Shown in pieces: positions 8,705 through 17,925 of a stretch of 64,000 bases of DNA. The notes under the pieces were generated by a model that was not told the origin of the DNA, did not search any database, and worked only from the letters and a program-made list of their open reading frames with translations. The stretch lies in NCBI GenBank assembly GCA_020002185.1, contig JAHLWY010000224.1, positions 1 to 64,000 of the forward strand. The letters run 5' to 3'. Position 1 is the stretch's first letter. Every line of letters begins with the position of its first letter. The translations under genes and the position numbers were made by a program. The stretch comes from Paraescarpia echinospica. Taxonomy: Eukaryota > Annelida > Polychaeta > Sabellida > Siboglinidae.

Positions 8705-10508
8705 CTATTTGTTGTAGTAATCATCCTCCCCTCTGCAGTGGCAGAAAATGGTCCAACCGAGTTAATTTGCCATGCAGCTACACCTCTTGGTGGCACATGA
8801 CGTGTTGCTGCTGCAGCAAAATTGTATGAGCTTGAGTAGGTCAACAGGAGCTAAGGGAATGTCTGGAGGTACGATAGTCGGGAAGAGAGCGGTGCTGCCC
8901 TCAGGATGGTACCATCCAATGAAGGCTGTCTCAGTTCGAGGAAGGGAGCAGAACTGGGGGGCTCACGAACCTTCCGTCTCATCTTTTTCTGCCACGCTCT
9001 GACCCGCGCTTCATTGAGAGATTCACAGTCACTCATTTTATACCATGCCAAGATGAAGGTTCTTGCCTCCGCCAACAGCTTGTGGTATTGCTCCTCGGGC
9101 AGCAAGCTGTCGCCAAACACATCGAACACCACCAACTGCAAGAAACAACATGCATTATACTTTAGTGATGTGCAAAAAGACTTTTTTATGCATATGCTTG
9201 TTAGTACTTGGGACATGTAGATTATCTGCTCTCAGAACCTTCTGGAGGATGCCGTTTCCAATGCCGTAATGACTGGCGACCGTGTCACAGCCCGCCAGAG
9301 CGTGCGCCTCGAGGAGGCCGGGAATGATTGACAGGTTCTCCTGCACAGTCGCAACGATGTCTATAATTGCTCGACCCTTCAGTGGCGACTATAGATAGAC
9401 ATTGCCTGCGTTTATCACTGCGCCTTGGCGGATGTGTAGCAGCAGTGCAAACGCGTTAGTGTCATCCGCCACTACGACCAGGGCCTTATCACCAGCTGTA
9501 TGACGAGCAGCCTGAAACCACACAGAGCATCACGTATTGTAGTAACATATAGTACTATGCAACCAACAATCGTTTGTGGTGAAATGCTAACATAAAAGCC
9601 ACCAATATTATGTTACCTGCTGCACAATGATTGGGTGAGCCACCTCTTGAATAGTCATCAGATCATGACGACAGATTAGCACTCCAGTTTCAGTGTCACC
9701 AGCAGGACCGGGCAACTCAGTTGGAACAGTATCAAGGCCCGTGATGATAAGAGTGTGAGCGACGGGGTCGTCCTTGTGATCCTTCTGATCCTTCAGATTC
9801 CGGATAATCATATTGATGATCTGGACCTTGTTGAACGTCAAAGAAAGGAGAAATGACTGTGCAGGCAGACGAGATGTGTGCTTGAGTCTGAAGACTCGAC
9901 TCGCTCCCTTCTCCCGTCTCCAGCGCGTGACCTCCTTGGTGCTGCCACTGATGTATCTGAAAGCAGAACAGAATAAGTTGCTACAAATAGTATTTATATG
10001 TAGCCATTTAGTATAATGTATCTATCCTTTAGTCGACTTTCCATGCTATATAAAATTATGCCAACCAATAAGATATTGGCTGACCACATACACAGCTGCA
10101 GTGATCCATGTATTACCTGTCAAAGATGAGATAGATATCTGATGCCTCCTGGTATTGTATGACGTGCTTGCGGAATGCGTCGATGTAGGCCTGCACTGTG
10201 ACATTGCCGTCAGGCAACTCCACAGCCCAGAGCAAAGTGCAGCCATCGAGAAACACGGCACTCTTCTCCACCCCTCTGCTCGACCTTTCCACTGCCAGTT
10301 CGTTCTTGAGGACGCTCTTGGTTGTAATGCGCATTTGCCCTTCGTTGTCGAACATAGATGTGAAAATAGGTACGGGCTCAGTGGCCAACATGTCACAGAA
10401 TGTCGGTACTCCATCTCGCTGACTGGCTTGAAGACCAAGGGCCCGGGCATAAAATACCCCGGTGTCTACGATGTTCTGTCCATTGACGTTAATAGGCTTC
10501 TTGTTGGC
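8705..10508 (-). pseudogene. Multi-exon PIN/FEN-like nuclease-family gene of the nested transposon (decayed)
   Basis: Exons on the minus strand: up to 10508-10117, 9956-9617, 9511 to about 9215, and 9135 to 8705. The donors (ACAG|GTAATA, GCAG|GTAACA) and acceptors (TTTCAG|ATAC, TTTCAG|GCTG, TTGCAG|TTGG) are clear; the exon 3 donor is not. Exon 3 contains HALAGCDTVASHYGIG, resembling the GCDY-x-GIG helix-two-turn-helix of XPG/FEN1-type nucleases. The last exon ends in a Cys-rich module (CATKRCSC, then CTIFCHCRG-like residues, here with changes). I recall this combination as a multicopy uncharacterised family in invertebrates and fish. Lesions are an in-frame TAG in exon 3, a frameshift near 8850 and a TAA in the Cys-rich module. 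The first visible exon is cut exactly by Polinton 1. Confidence 0.65.
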
Positions 10509-10720
10509 GGATTTTGCCCTTTTTCCTAAAACTTAGCACCGTGACTAAATACCCTTAATTACCCCTAATTACCTTTGATTGACAGGACCACCCACCAATT
10601 TGATTGACAGGACAGCCAGCTGCCTTAATGGAATGCCCAGCGCTACCCTATTGCCCTTTAGCGTGTGTAATGTATGCGTTTTATTTTCTCTACACTCTAG
10701 TGGCGTTGTTTTGATTGGCA
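10509..10720 (+). repeat. Left terminal inverted repeat of Polinton 1
   Basis: Pairs with 23926-24128 with a few substitutions and a small indel near 10655. It contains two TTGATTGACAGGAC motifs and the AATTACCCCTAATTACC tract, plus TACACTCTAGTGGCG. Confidence 0.9.
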
Positions 10721-10790
10721 GAACCGACGACCAGGCCTATGGAAGTTCTATGATTGGTATATGGGTATATGATTGGCAAGCGCCTCTTTA

Positions 10791-10800
10791 CTATATAGTA
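10791..10800 (+). promoter_or_regulatory. TATA box of rightward unit 1 (Polinton 1)
   Basis: CTATATAGTA lies about 45 bases upstream of the first ATG (10841) of the NADAR-ATPase unit and just inside the terminal repeat. Confidence 0.45.
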
Positions 10801-10840
10801 GGGGCGAGCGGTGGCGTAAACAGTAGCGGAGTGACAGCGG

Positions 10841-11294
10841 CATGGCGACACCTATACGTTTCGGTGGTCTGCGTCGTTCCTGTCGAACTGGTATCCGTGT
10901 CGAGTGACGGCGTACGATCGGGGCTTCAGGACCGTAGAGCACGCTTATCATTTTAGAAAAGCGATGTTTCACGAAGACGTCAAAGCCGCCGAGTACATCA
11001 AAGAGTCGTGGTCGGGCTATATCGCAAAACGCCGAAGTCACAGAATCGAGAAAAAGAGAACGGACGCCGAATGGTACGTCGTTAGGGTCGAGTGCATGAA
11101 GGCCCTGCTGATGAGCAAGTTGGGGGGTCAAAAAGTTGAAAGACGCCCTATTGGCTACAGGGCAATCCGAATTGGTGGAGGCAGTGCCGTCGTACGATGC
11201 CTTCTGGGGTATTGGCATCGGAGGCAGAGAGGGCCAGAACATTCTTGGCAAATTGTTGATGGAGGTGCGCGAAGAGATTAGAAGAAACGAATAA
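10841..11294 (+). pseudogene. NADAR (YbiA/DUF1768-like) domain protein, frameshifted
   Basis: In two adjacent frames the product shows the NADAR landmarks in order: FLSNWYP, TVEHAYHFRKA, a basic AKR stretch, KDALLATG, DAFWG and GQNILGKLLMEVR. NADAR-fold enzymes are N-glycosidases; members act in ADP-ribose metabolism, including removal of ADP-ribose from guanine, and a bacterial relative takes part in riboflavin biosynthesis. The nearest ATG (10841) is out of frame with the domain, and a second one-base slip occurs around 11125-11136 in G- and A-rich runs. The stop at 11292-11294 lies 38 bases before the ATPase start. Polinton 2 has the same gene in the same place. Full length would be about 150 residues, a compact single-domain form. 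Confidence 0.75.
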
Positions 11295-11332
11295 AAAGTC
11301 GGCGGTCGTTGCCGCGCGCGACAGTCGTAGAT

Positions 11333-11953
11333 ATGTGCGCGCCGTTGAAGCATCCGTTTACGTGTATAGTGGCCGGCCCCACGGGGTGCGGTAAGACTAC
11401 TTTCGTCGCTCGCCTAATACAGCATGCCACCGCCGTGATCGAGCCGCCGCAAGAGGAAATCCTGTGGTGCTACGGCCAGTGGCAGGACGCCTACGCCTCG
11501 ATGCCGCCCAAAATAGAATTCGTAGACGGCCTACTGGATCCAAAGCGTTTAGATGCCAAAACGAGGACGCTTCTAGTACTCGATGACCTCATGGAGGAAA
11601 CTGATAGTCGGGTCGCGACCCTGTTTACTAAAAAAAGCCATCACTGTAATACGTCCGTCGTACAATTACTGCAGAATATGTTTCCGAAAGGAAAAGAAAA
11701 CCGCACGATTAGTCTGAACGCCCAATACATGGTGCTATTCAAGAGCCCTCGGGATGCCGGCCAAGTAAGTCACCTAGCAAAACAGATGTATCCGGGCAAG
11801 GTAGGCTACATGATCGAGTCCTTCAAAGACGCCACGTCGGCCGCGTACGGCTATCTCTTCGTAGATCTAAAAAAGGAAACGGAGGAAGACATGCGCCTGT
11901 GCACGTGTATTTTTCCAGACGACCGCCTTCAGTACGTCTACGTAAGGAAGTAA
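11333..11953 (+). CDS. Genome-packaging ATPase (A32/FtsK-HerA type)
   Basis: This 206-residue protein is intact. The Walker A motif is GPTGCGKTTF (about residues 14-23) and the Walker B motif TLLVLDDLM (about residues 82-90). Between Walker B and the C-terminus are LFTKKSHH and SLNAQYMVLFKSPRDAGQ, the latter typical of the arginine-finger/sensor region of Polinton ATPases. It should pump viral DNA into preformed capsids. The ATG at 11333 is preferred because it directly precedes the conserved KHPFTCIV segment; upstream in-frame codons are non-ATG. The gene sits between NADAR and the small basic protein, as in Polinton 2. Confidence 0.92.
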   Translation: MCAPLKHPFTCIVAGPTGCGKTTFVARLIQHATAVIEPPQEEILWCYGQWQDAYASMPPKIEFVDGLLDPKRLDAKTRTLLVLDDLMEETDSRVATLFTKKSHHCNTSVVQLLQNMFPKGKENRTISLNAQYMVLFKSPRDAGQVSHLAKQMYPGKVGYMIESFKDATSAAYGYLFVDLKKETEEDMRLCTCIFPDDRLQYVYVRK

Positions 11954-11994
11954 AAAGGAGTGTGGCATCGCCGCGCGCGCCATTCGCTTTAAGG

Positions 11995-12340
11995 ATGACG
12001 GACCGCGTGAAGCGGTATATCCTGGCGCTGCAGCTGCTGAACCGAACTAAGAAGAACGTCGCACTGCGAAAAGCCGTAATCGCCCACGCCGATGCCGACC
12101 TCATCTGTAGTTTGTGCGATTGCGCGTACAACATTATGAGAGGGAACGTGAAAGTATCGGCGAAGCAGAAACAAGTACTGGCAAAATACATGAACCACTT
12201 GCGTAAGCTGGCGGATAAAAAGGTACCCGTCAAACAGAGACGGGCCATTCTGCAAACGGTGTCGGGCGGCCTTTTAGCACCGTTAGCAAGCACCGTCTTG
12301 CTTCCCCTGCTCAGACAGACTTTCGGCGGGGGGGCAGTGA
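11995..12340 (+). CDS. Small basic Polinton protein (GG-hydrophobic tail)
   Basis: The start ATGACGGACCGC follows the ATPase stop by 41 bases. The product of about 115 residues has a Lys/Arg-rich body with IAHADADLICSLCDCAYN (residues about 25-42) and ends in a hydrophobic LLAPLASTVLLPLLR segment. The same architecture occurs in Polinton 2. I recall this family as widespread in Polintons and adintoviruses, with unknown function; a DNA-condensing or membrane-active virion role is possible. A run of seven G at 12328-12334 shifts the frame past the expected TGA (12338-12340), so as read the frame continues to 12447. Confidence 0.7.
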
Positions 12341-12344
12341 GAGG

Positions 12345-12957
12345 ATGCAGCACGCGAAGAAGATGGCGTTGGTCGACCCGCGATTGCTGGAGAGCCTCCT
12401 GCCGCTCATCGACCAGCCGCCGAGCACGACCCAATCACGTGCAATGAGTAGCCTGAACAGCGACATGAAAAACGTTCTAGATCGGTCGGATTTATCGGAA
12501 CACGATAAGGTGGCGTCGTACAATCAGCTGCTGGGTCGCTACAACGCGCTAGAGGCGGCTTGAGCGGCGCAGCCGGTACGCGTGTCGGTGGTGAACAACG
12601 AGACGACGACGCCGCCACCGGTTGCGGCGGCGAAGGATGCGGAAACCTTGGACGCCATAGAACGCGAAATTGTGGACAGCGTGCCGAAAACCCTGAAAGC
12701 AAAAGACGGCCGCCTTATCGCAAAAATGAAATCCGATCCGCGGTGTCGATGGAACGACCGAGGCGAATTCGTGTACGACGGTCAAACGGTTGCGGGGATT
12801 GGCCATGCAGCAGTCGAACTGGCTAGAAGAGGCCGCGCCGACGCCGGCTAAGCCCATTCGGCTCGGAGAGGCGTGGACCCAGCAACACCGACGGCAGCTC
12901 GCAAAAAAAGATAGAAAACGCCGTGGCGACGAAGTGCCGGAGTGGGAGACGTCTTAA
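12345..12957 (+). pseudogene. AKKM-type conserved Polinton protein, broken
   Basis: Starts MQHAKKMALVDP and aligns with the intact 215-residue Polinton 2 product (HAKKMALVDP, LNSDMK/LDSDMK, RWNDR, YDG). Here an in-frame TGA at 12561-12563 replaces an Arg codon of element 2. A frameshift after the GQTVAG segment (about 12790-12810) moves the C-terminus into another frame, which stays open to the TAA at 12955-12957 and encodes a basic tail ending VPEWETS. The role is unknown; its position among morphogenesis genes suggests a virion or assembly function. Confidence 0.65.
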
Positions 12958-12963
12958 AGAACA

Positions 12964-13143
12964 ATGCGAAGGTCGGTAATCGTCGTCGCCGCCGCCCTAG
13001 TGCTTGTCCTTTTCTATGTCGGCATATTAGTGTGCGTCAATCGCGATTGTTTGTCAACGTTATCATAGTGTCCGGGCGGCCTCGTAGCCGTCGCGGCGCT
13101 AAACGAAAGCGTCGAACTCAACAACGAGACGACCCTCTTCTGA
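12964..13143 (+). pseudogene. Tiny single-pass membrane protein with nonsense codon
   Basis: A 59-residue frame starts MRRSVIVV, with a hydrophobic stretch at about residues 4-25 and then a Cys-containing ectodomain with CPGGLV and NNETT. A TAG at 13066-13068 falls where element 2 has Trp (WCPGGLV), so it is probably a TGG-to-TAG nonsense change. It starts 6 bases after the previous gene and overlaps the integrase frame. The function is unknown. Confidence 0.55.
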
Positions 13144-14183
13144 AGCGCGCCTATTACGAACCGAAACAGGCGGGCAGTTACGGCGGCGTCGACGCGTTGC
13201 ACAGGGGGGTCGCCGCACGCAAACCGGTCGTCGAGCGGTGGCTGGCGGCCCAGGATACGTTCACCCTGCACAACCCAGTTAAACGAAATTTCAAACGACG
13301 CTGCGTTATCGTCGGCGGCCGAAACCAGCAGTGGCAAGTCGATTTGGTCGACGTCGCTACACTGAACAAATTCAATGACGGTATAACGTTCCTATTGACG
13401 GTTATCGACGTCTTCTCGAAGCGGGCGTGGTGCGTCCCGTTGAAGAGTAAAGCGGGCGCGGCCCTCGTCGCGGCCTTCGAGACCCTGCTGCAGGCGAAAC
13501 GACCGCCGCACGCCCTGCAGACCGACAAGGGGACGGAGTTTCTCAATGGGCCCCTACAGAAACTCTTGAAGGACTACGGCGTCCGCCATTTCGTTACGCA
13601 TAACGAGGAGACTAAGGCGAGCGTCGTGGAACGGTTCAATCGGACGCTGAAGACGCGCATGTGGCGCTATTTTACGAAACATCAGACGCTGCGACACGTA
13701 GAGGCGTTGCCGCATCTCGTGCGGTCGTACAACAACGCCTACCATCGAAGCATCGGCAGGACGCCGGCGAGCGTTAACGCCGAAAACCAGGAGAGCGTAT
13801 GGCAACGGTGGCGCCAACGGCGGCTGGGGCAAACCGAAACTGGGAGCGGGAGACCGCGTACGTATCAGCAAGGTGAAAGGTCGGTTCCAAAAAGGGTACA
13901 TGGCTAACTGGAGCGAAGACCTCTTCACCATCGTAGAGGCGCATCCGTCCGAGCCGCCCGTGTATCGGCTGGAGGACGACGCCGGGACGCCGCTAGAGGG
14001 CACCTTCTACGAGGCGGAACTGCAACGCGTGATCGTCCCGAAGGACAAACTGTATCGCGTGGAGGCCGTTCTACAGCGTCGTCGTAAGGGGGTGCGGCTG
14101 AAGTGCTCGTGAAATGGAGCGGCTATCCGGCTTCTTTCAACAGCTGGATTGACGCCGGAGCGCTCGTGGACTATAACGGATAG
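13140..14183 (+). pseudogene. Retroviral-type integrase with C-terminal chromodomain, frameshifted
   Basis: The rve core is intact: WQVDLVDV (first Asp), LQTDKGTEFLN (second Asp) and KASVVERFNRTLK (Glu), correctly spaced for DDE. The N-terminal region carries YYEPKQAGSYGGVDAL, a usual Polinton integrase signature. The C-terminus has an SH3-like stretch (GRFQKGYMANWSEDLFTI) and a chromodomain-like VKWSGYPASFNSWI. No ATG opens the frame upstream of the conserved N-terminus. Two frameshifts separate core, SH3-like and chromo parts, at about 13810-13850 and 14085-14100. It would insert the linear genome into host DNA; as read it is inactive. Confidence 0.85.
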
Positions 14184-14321
14184 GACGGCCTTACCGTCGC
14201 CGGACAGTCATGTGGGCGCGCCTCTCGGGGTGCTGGCGATTGCACGAGGCGGGCCTGTGCAACGGTTTTTTGTTCTTTTATAAGGGCGGCTGTTGCATTA
14301 GCAGGCCGCAGTGGCGCGACG
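14184..14321 (+). promoter_or_regulatory. Internal promoter of capsid unit (Polinton 1)
   Basis: CTTTTATAAGG at about 14275-14285 is a TATA box. The upstream block GGGGTGCTGGCGATTGCACG, followed by AGGCGGGC, is nearly identical to non-coding sequence at the equivalent place in Polinton 2 (about 60716-60745), while surrounding non-coding DNA is not alignable. Confidence 0.55.
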
Positions 14322-14687
14322 ATGACCGACGGGGCGACAACCAACGACAAGCCTACAGACGCCGCTGGAGCGGTGAGGACAGCCAACGACGAGTCTACAG
14401 ACGCCTTCGCGATCGGCATCGCCGCAGACTCCGTCGACGCGGTCGAGTCTATCACGCCCTCCGTCCGCGAACACGCTCTATGGCGTGTCTGCGGGAACGA
14501 GTGCCCTAAGGCCGAGATCATCTTCCTATGCCAGGTAGTCGTCCTGTACACGGTCATCATCGTGAGTATATACAATCTGACGAGAGGGCAGGGCGACTCC
14601 AACCTGTGGACGGCGCTGTTGAGTAGATGTCTCGGTTATCTACTCCCGAGTCCCTCTATGAGTCGTCGCGATGGCGGCTTCGTCTGA
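14322..14687 (+). CDS. Conserved Polinton transmembrane protein
   Basis: This 121-residue protein has a Thr/Asp/Ala-rich, poorly conserved N-terminus (1-55) and a strongly conserved C-terminal half: CGNECPKAEIIFL, a hydrophobic span (about residues 69-90), NLTRGQGDSNLWTALL and GYLLPSPS. The C-terminal half is nearly identical in Polinton 2. I recall this short protein as a standard Polinton/adintovirus gene of unknown role, perhaps a virion membrane or scaffold component. Its end overlaps the penton gene start (ATGGCGGCTTCGTCTGA) in another frame, implying coupled expression. Confidence 0.75.
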   Translation: MTDGATTNDKPTDAAGAVRTANDESTDAFAIGIAADSVDAVESITPSVREHALWRVCGNECPKAEIIFLCQVVVLYTVIIVSIYNLTRGQGDSNLWTALLSRCLGYLLPSPSMSRRDGGFV

Positions 14688-15537
14688 CTTTTACCTGACT
14701 CTGCCGAGCAACGCGTCCATGAAGGCGCACCCCGAAAAAACGTTGACTCACTACACTACGATTCTGCCGCAACGCGTCGACCTGTCGGGTCAATGGGAGT
14801 GCGGCGTAGAAAATCTACAGTACCCGCACACGTGGTACAACGTGAGAGCCGCCGACTCGTACTTTCACCTGTCCTGCAGGACGGCGGCTCCCTATTCCCC
14901 GTTTAACTTCAATGGCGAGACGGTTTTCCGACAGGGGCAAATTCCTCACTGGTTTTACAACAGCGCTTACGAGCTGATGCGAGAAATCAATGAGGCCCTG
15001 ATGAAACTGACCACCGATAAAGTCAAAGCCCGCCTGGCGTACAGCACCATCACCAACCGGATGACGCTATATCTATCGCCGGGTGTCGAATTTCGTTTGC
15101 CGTACGAGAGCCGGCTGAAGGGCGTGCTAGGTTTCGAATCGAACGTCGTCGTGAGCCCGCTCTTGAAGGATACGGCCGACGAGGTCCTCATCGCCACCGA
15201 CCCCGTCGCGTATACCTACGAGTACGAGGGCCGGTATACGGTGGACATGAAAGCGGGCATCGACACCCTGTACGTGTACACCGATATCGTGGAGGCGCGC
15301 ATCATCGGCGACGTGTTTGCCCCGCTCCTTCGAACCGTCGCCGTCTACGGGACGAACGGACTCATTGTCTCGAACTCCTTCGACCGCGTCCAATACGTAC
15401 CTCTCATGCGGCGACAATTCGAAACGATCGAGATCGATATAAGGGACGATATCGGACAATCGATACCATTCGAGGGGGGAAAACTCGTGACGACGCTTCA
15501 CATCAGACGCTGCAAATCTAAACTGTTTTCACGATGA
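14671..15537 (+). CDS. Penton-like minor capsid protein
   Basis: The 288-residue gene is intact. It shows the conserved Polinton minor-capsid features: FYLTLPSNASM at the N-terminus, QWECGVENLQYPHTWYN, then YVYTDIVEARIIGDVFAPLL and the C-terminal IEIDIRDD-x-G-x-SIPFEGGKLV, LHIRR. This is the single jelly-roll protein that forms capsid vertices beside the double jelly-roll hexon. The stop overlaps the next gene's start (ATGA). The Polinton 2 copy is broken, so this is the better copy of the two. Confidence 0.88.
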   Translation: MAASSDFYLTLPSNASMKAHPEKTLTHYTTILPQRVDLSGQWECGVENLQYPHTWYNVRAADSYFHLSCRTAAPYSPFNFNGETVFRQGQIPHWFYNSAYELMREINEALMKLTTDKVKARLAYSTITNRMTLYLSPGVEFRLPYESRLKGVLGFESNVVVSPLLKDTADEVLIATDPVAYTYEYEGRYTVDMKAGIDTLYVYTDIVEARIIGDVFAPLLRTVAVYGTNGLIVSNSFDRVQYVPLMRRQFETIEIDIRDDIGQSIPFEGGKLVTTLHIRRCKSKLFSR

Positions 15538-15965
15538 CGATGACGACGCGTATCGCGTACGACGACTACTACATTCGAGAGGTCGGCGGCGCTCTGCCGG
15601 TCTTCGTCGGTGGTCGAGGCCAGAGAGGTCACGGTCTGGGCAATCTCTTCGGGAGCCTGTTTCGAAGCGCCATGCCGCTTATCAAGAGGGGCGCCGTGGC
15701 GTTGGGAAAGCGAGCCCTTAATACGGGCGTACGCGTGGCGCAGGACGTCGTCGCCGGCAAGAATCTGAAACAGTCGGTAAAAAGGCGCGCGAAAGAGGCA
15801 GGCGTCGACCTTCTTGACGGCCTGCTGAATAGGCCGCCGCCGCCGCAGCCGCCAAAAAAACGGCGCCGACTAAAGCCGCCGGGTAAGACGGCGACGACTA
15901 ATAAGAAGAGGGGGCACCGCCCGAAACGGACGTCACCACCGAGCGACATATTCACCACAGGCTAG
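15534..15965 (+). CDS. pVI/pX-like basic minor virion protein
   Basis: The 143-residue, very basic protein starts in an ATGA overlap with the penton gene. Conserved segments are YDDYYIREVGGALPVFVGG, QRGHGLGNLFGSLFRSAMPL and LGKRALNTGVRVAQDVVAG. The amphipathic GHGLGNLFGSLFR region resembles membrane-active or cement proteins of adenovirus type (pVI/pX). The C-terminus is Pro-rich (PPPPQPPKKRRR) with likely nuclear-localisation clusters. It ends one base before the major capsid gene. The adenovirus comparison is an inference from position and composition. Confidence 0.75.
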   Translation: MTMTTRIAYDDYYIREVGGALPVFVGGRGQRGHGLGNLFGSLFRSAMPLIKRGAVALGKRALNTGVRVAQDVVAGKNLKQSVKRRAKEAGVDLLDGLLNRPPPPQPPKKRRRLKPPGKTATTNKKRGHRPKRTSPPSDIFTTG

Positions 15966-15966
15966 A

Positions 15967-17271
15967 ATGGCGTTCGTGCATCGGCAGTCGTGCGAGGGCG
16001 TCAAGAGCGAACTGGACCTGTTCGACATGCCGACGACGCAGACAAGCATCGAGAGCGGTCAGTGGATCGATTACCAGCCGCTGACGTCGCTCGACGCCGG
16101 CGGGCCTATCGAATTTCTCGTCCCGGGCTCGGGCGACGACTATACGGCCCTGGCGAGCGTTAGACTGTACGTCCGATTCAAACTGCTCCAGGGGGACGGC
16201 ACCGATCTCGCGAACGACTCCGTCGTGGCGCCGGTCAACAATTTTCTGCATTCGATGTTCAGTCTAGTCGACGTGTCGCTGAACGGAACGCTCGTAACGC
16301 CGTCGACCAATACGTATCCGTATCGGGCCTACCTCGAAACACTGCTGAGCTACGGCGACGACGCGAAAGGGACGCAGCTCCATGGTGGTCTGTGGTACAA
16401 AGACACCGCCGGTGTCATGGAGGCGACCTCGAATGACAATGCCGGGTTCGTGGCGCGGCGCCATCTCACGCAGGGCAGCCACGAGGTGGAAATGATGGGG
16501 CGCCTACACGTCGACGTCTTCATGCAAAACCGGTACCTGTTGAACGGCGTTGACATGAACGTGCGACTGGTGCGCGCAAAGGACGCCTTCGCGCTCATCG
16601 GCGAACAAGTCGATCCGGGGTGGAAAATCGCGCTGCAGGAGGCCTACCTACAAGTGCGAAAAGCTAAGGTGAACCCGTCCGTCCAGCTTGCCCACATTAA
16701 GGCGTTGGCGCGCGGGACGGCCAAGTACCCGATACGGCGAGTCGACACCAAGGTGTTCTCGATACCGCAGGGGACGATGTCTCACACGCACGAGAACGTC
16801 TACCTGGGCGTCCTCCCGAAGCCCGTGTTGTTGGCCCTGATCGACAACGACGCCTTTAACGGGACCTACCCTAAAAACCGGTTCAACGCGAAGCAAAACG
16901 ACATGAACTTCGTTGCGCTGTACGCCGACGGACGTCAGATACCGAGCAAACCACTGCAGCCGAACTTTGCGCGGCGACACTACATACGAAGCTACATGAA
17001 CCTCTTCGCGGCAACGGGAAAGGCGTACGAGGACGAGGGAAACGACCTGACGCGTGACGACTTCGGCGCCGGCTACATCATCTTCGGTTTCGATCTGACG
17101 CCCGACTGTTGCGACGGGGACCACTTCAACCTCGTACGTAAGGACGCGCTGCGCTCCGAGCTACACTTCGCAGCCGCCCTACCCCGACCGGTGAACGTCA
17201 TCGTGCACGGGGAGTTCGAGGGGGTGGTGGAGATCGACAAGAACCGGAACGTCATGCTCGAGACGGTGTAG
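15967..17271 (+). CDS. Hexon-like major capsid protein (double jelly-roll)
   Basis: The 434-residue gene is intact. It starts MAFVHRQSCEGVKSELDLF, a usual Polinton MCP opening with TQTSIE shortly after, and contains the conserved IEFLVPGSGDDY, PVNNFLHSMFS, TYPYRAYLETLLSY, IPQGTMSHTHENVY, RSYMNLF and FGFDLTPDCCDGDHFN segments. These fit the double jelly-roll fold that builds the capsid lattice. It aligns end to end, without gaps, with the 433-residue Polinton 2 protein. Protease follows 4 bases later. With the ATPase and penton, it is one of the unbroken genes here. Confidence 0.95.
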   Translation: MAFVHRQSCEGVKSELDLFDMPTTQTSIESGQWIDYQPLTSLDAGGPIEFLVPGSGDDYTALASVRLYVRFKLLQGDGTDLANDSVVAPVNNFLHSMFSLVDVSLNGTLVTPSTNTYPYRAYLETLLSYGDDAKGTQLHGGLWYKDTAGVMEATSNDNAGFVARRHLTQGSHEVEMMGRLHVDVFMQNRYLLNGVDMNVRLVRAKDAFALIGEQVDPGWKIALQEAYLQVRKAKVNPSVQLAHIKALARGTAKYPIRRVDTKVFSIPQGTMSHTHENVYLGVLPKPVLLALIDNDAFNGTYPKNRFNAKQNDMNFVALYADGRQIPSKPLQPNFARRHYIRSYMNLFAATGKAYEDEGNDLTRDDFGAGYIIFGFDLTPDCCDGDHFNLVRKDALRSELHFAAALPRPVNVIVHGEFEGVVEIDKNRNVMLETV

Positions 17272-17275
17272 CAGC

Positions 17276-17761
17276 ATGGACACGTTTCAACTGATGCGCC
17301 GCCTACGAATCGACACGTTCACTAAACGCGTCGTCGACGGCGTCACGCCGAAAGACGGCCTAACGAAAAGGCGGCTCACCGCGCTCCCGGCGGCCTTCGT
17401 GTGAAACACCGACGACGGCGGCGAACCGGGGACGCACTGGGTGGCTCTCTACGTCGACGTCGACGTCGACGGCCGCGGCGACTACTTCGATTCGTACGGC
17501 CTGCCGCCCCTGCACGACGACTTTTGCGTCTTCCTGCGTCGCAACTGCGGCGACTCGTGGACGCACAACGACAAGAGACTGCAGAGCGTCGTATCTAACA
17601 TATGCGGACAATATTGCGTCGCCTACCTGCTATTGCGATGCCGCGGTATGCCGCTCAAGGGATTCCAGTCCCTATTCGGACCCGATAGAATGGCTAATGA
17701 CTGTCTCGTATTCGACTGGCTAAAACCGCATTATTCGCTTTCCGCTTACTGTACTCAATAA
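17276..17761 (+). pseudogene. Adenain-type cysteine protease with in-frame TGA
   Basis: The frame is 161 codons. Catalytic residues are visible: His in THWVALYV, Asp in YFDSYG and Cys in ICGQYCVAYLL, the adenain/Ulp1-type triad of Polinton maturation proteases. A TGA at 17402-17404 replaces the Cys codon seen in the Polinton 2 gene (FVCNTDDG), so only about 42 residues would be made. Otherwise the frame stays open to the TAA at 17759-17761, which overlaps an AATAAA signal. Confidence 0.85.
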
Positions 17762-17925
17762 AAATCGATGAAAACGTACATGTTGTATATACATATTTTA
17801 TTAGTACCTCCTCGCCTTATAGGCGGCGCCTTATAGGCGCCACCGGTCCCTATCTAGGGCCCCTACCCCTAGGGGAGGGGTGCATATTAGGCGCGCCCTA
17901 GGGGCGGCGGCGTGCTCCCATCACA
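17755..17925. terminator. Convergent 3' region with AATAAA and CCCCTAGGGG palindromes
   Basis: AATAAA at about 17758 serves the rightward capsid unit. The space before the PolB stop has nested palindromes: CTTATAGGCGGCGCCTTATAGGCG, and TACCCCTAGGGGAGGGG. The CCCCTAGGGG core is also the repeated unit in the equivalent region of Polinton 2. Confidence 0.5.

Noticed and set aside
10748..11353. 201-codon minus-strand open frame
   Set aside because: It is antisense to the NADAR gene and ATPase start, which carry clear motifs on the plus strand.
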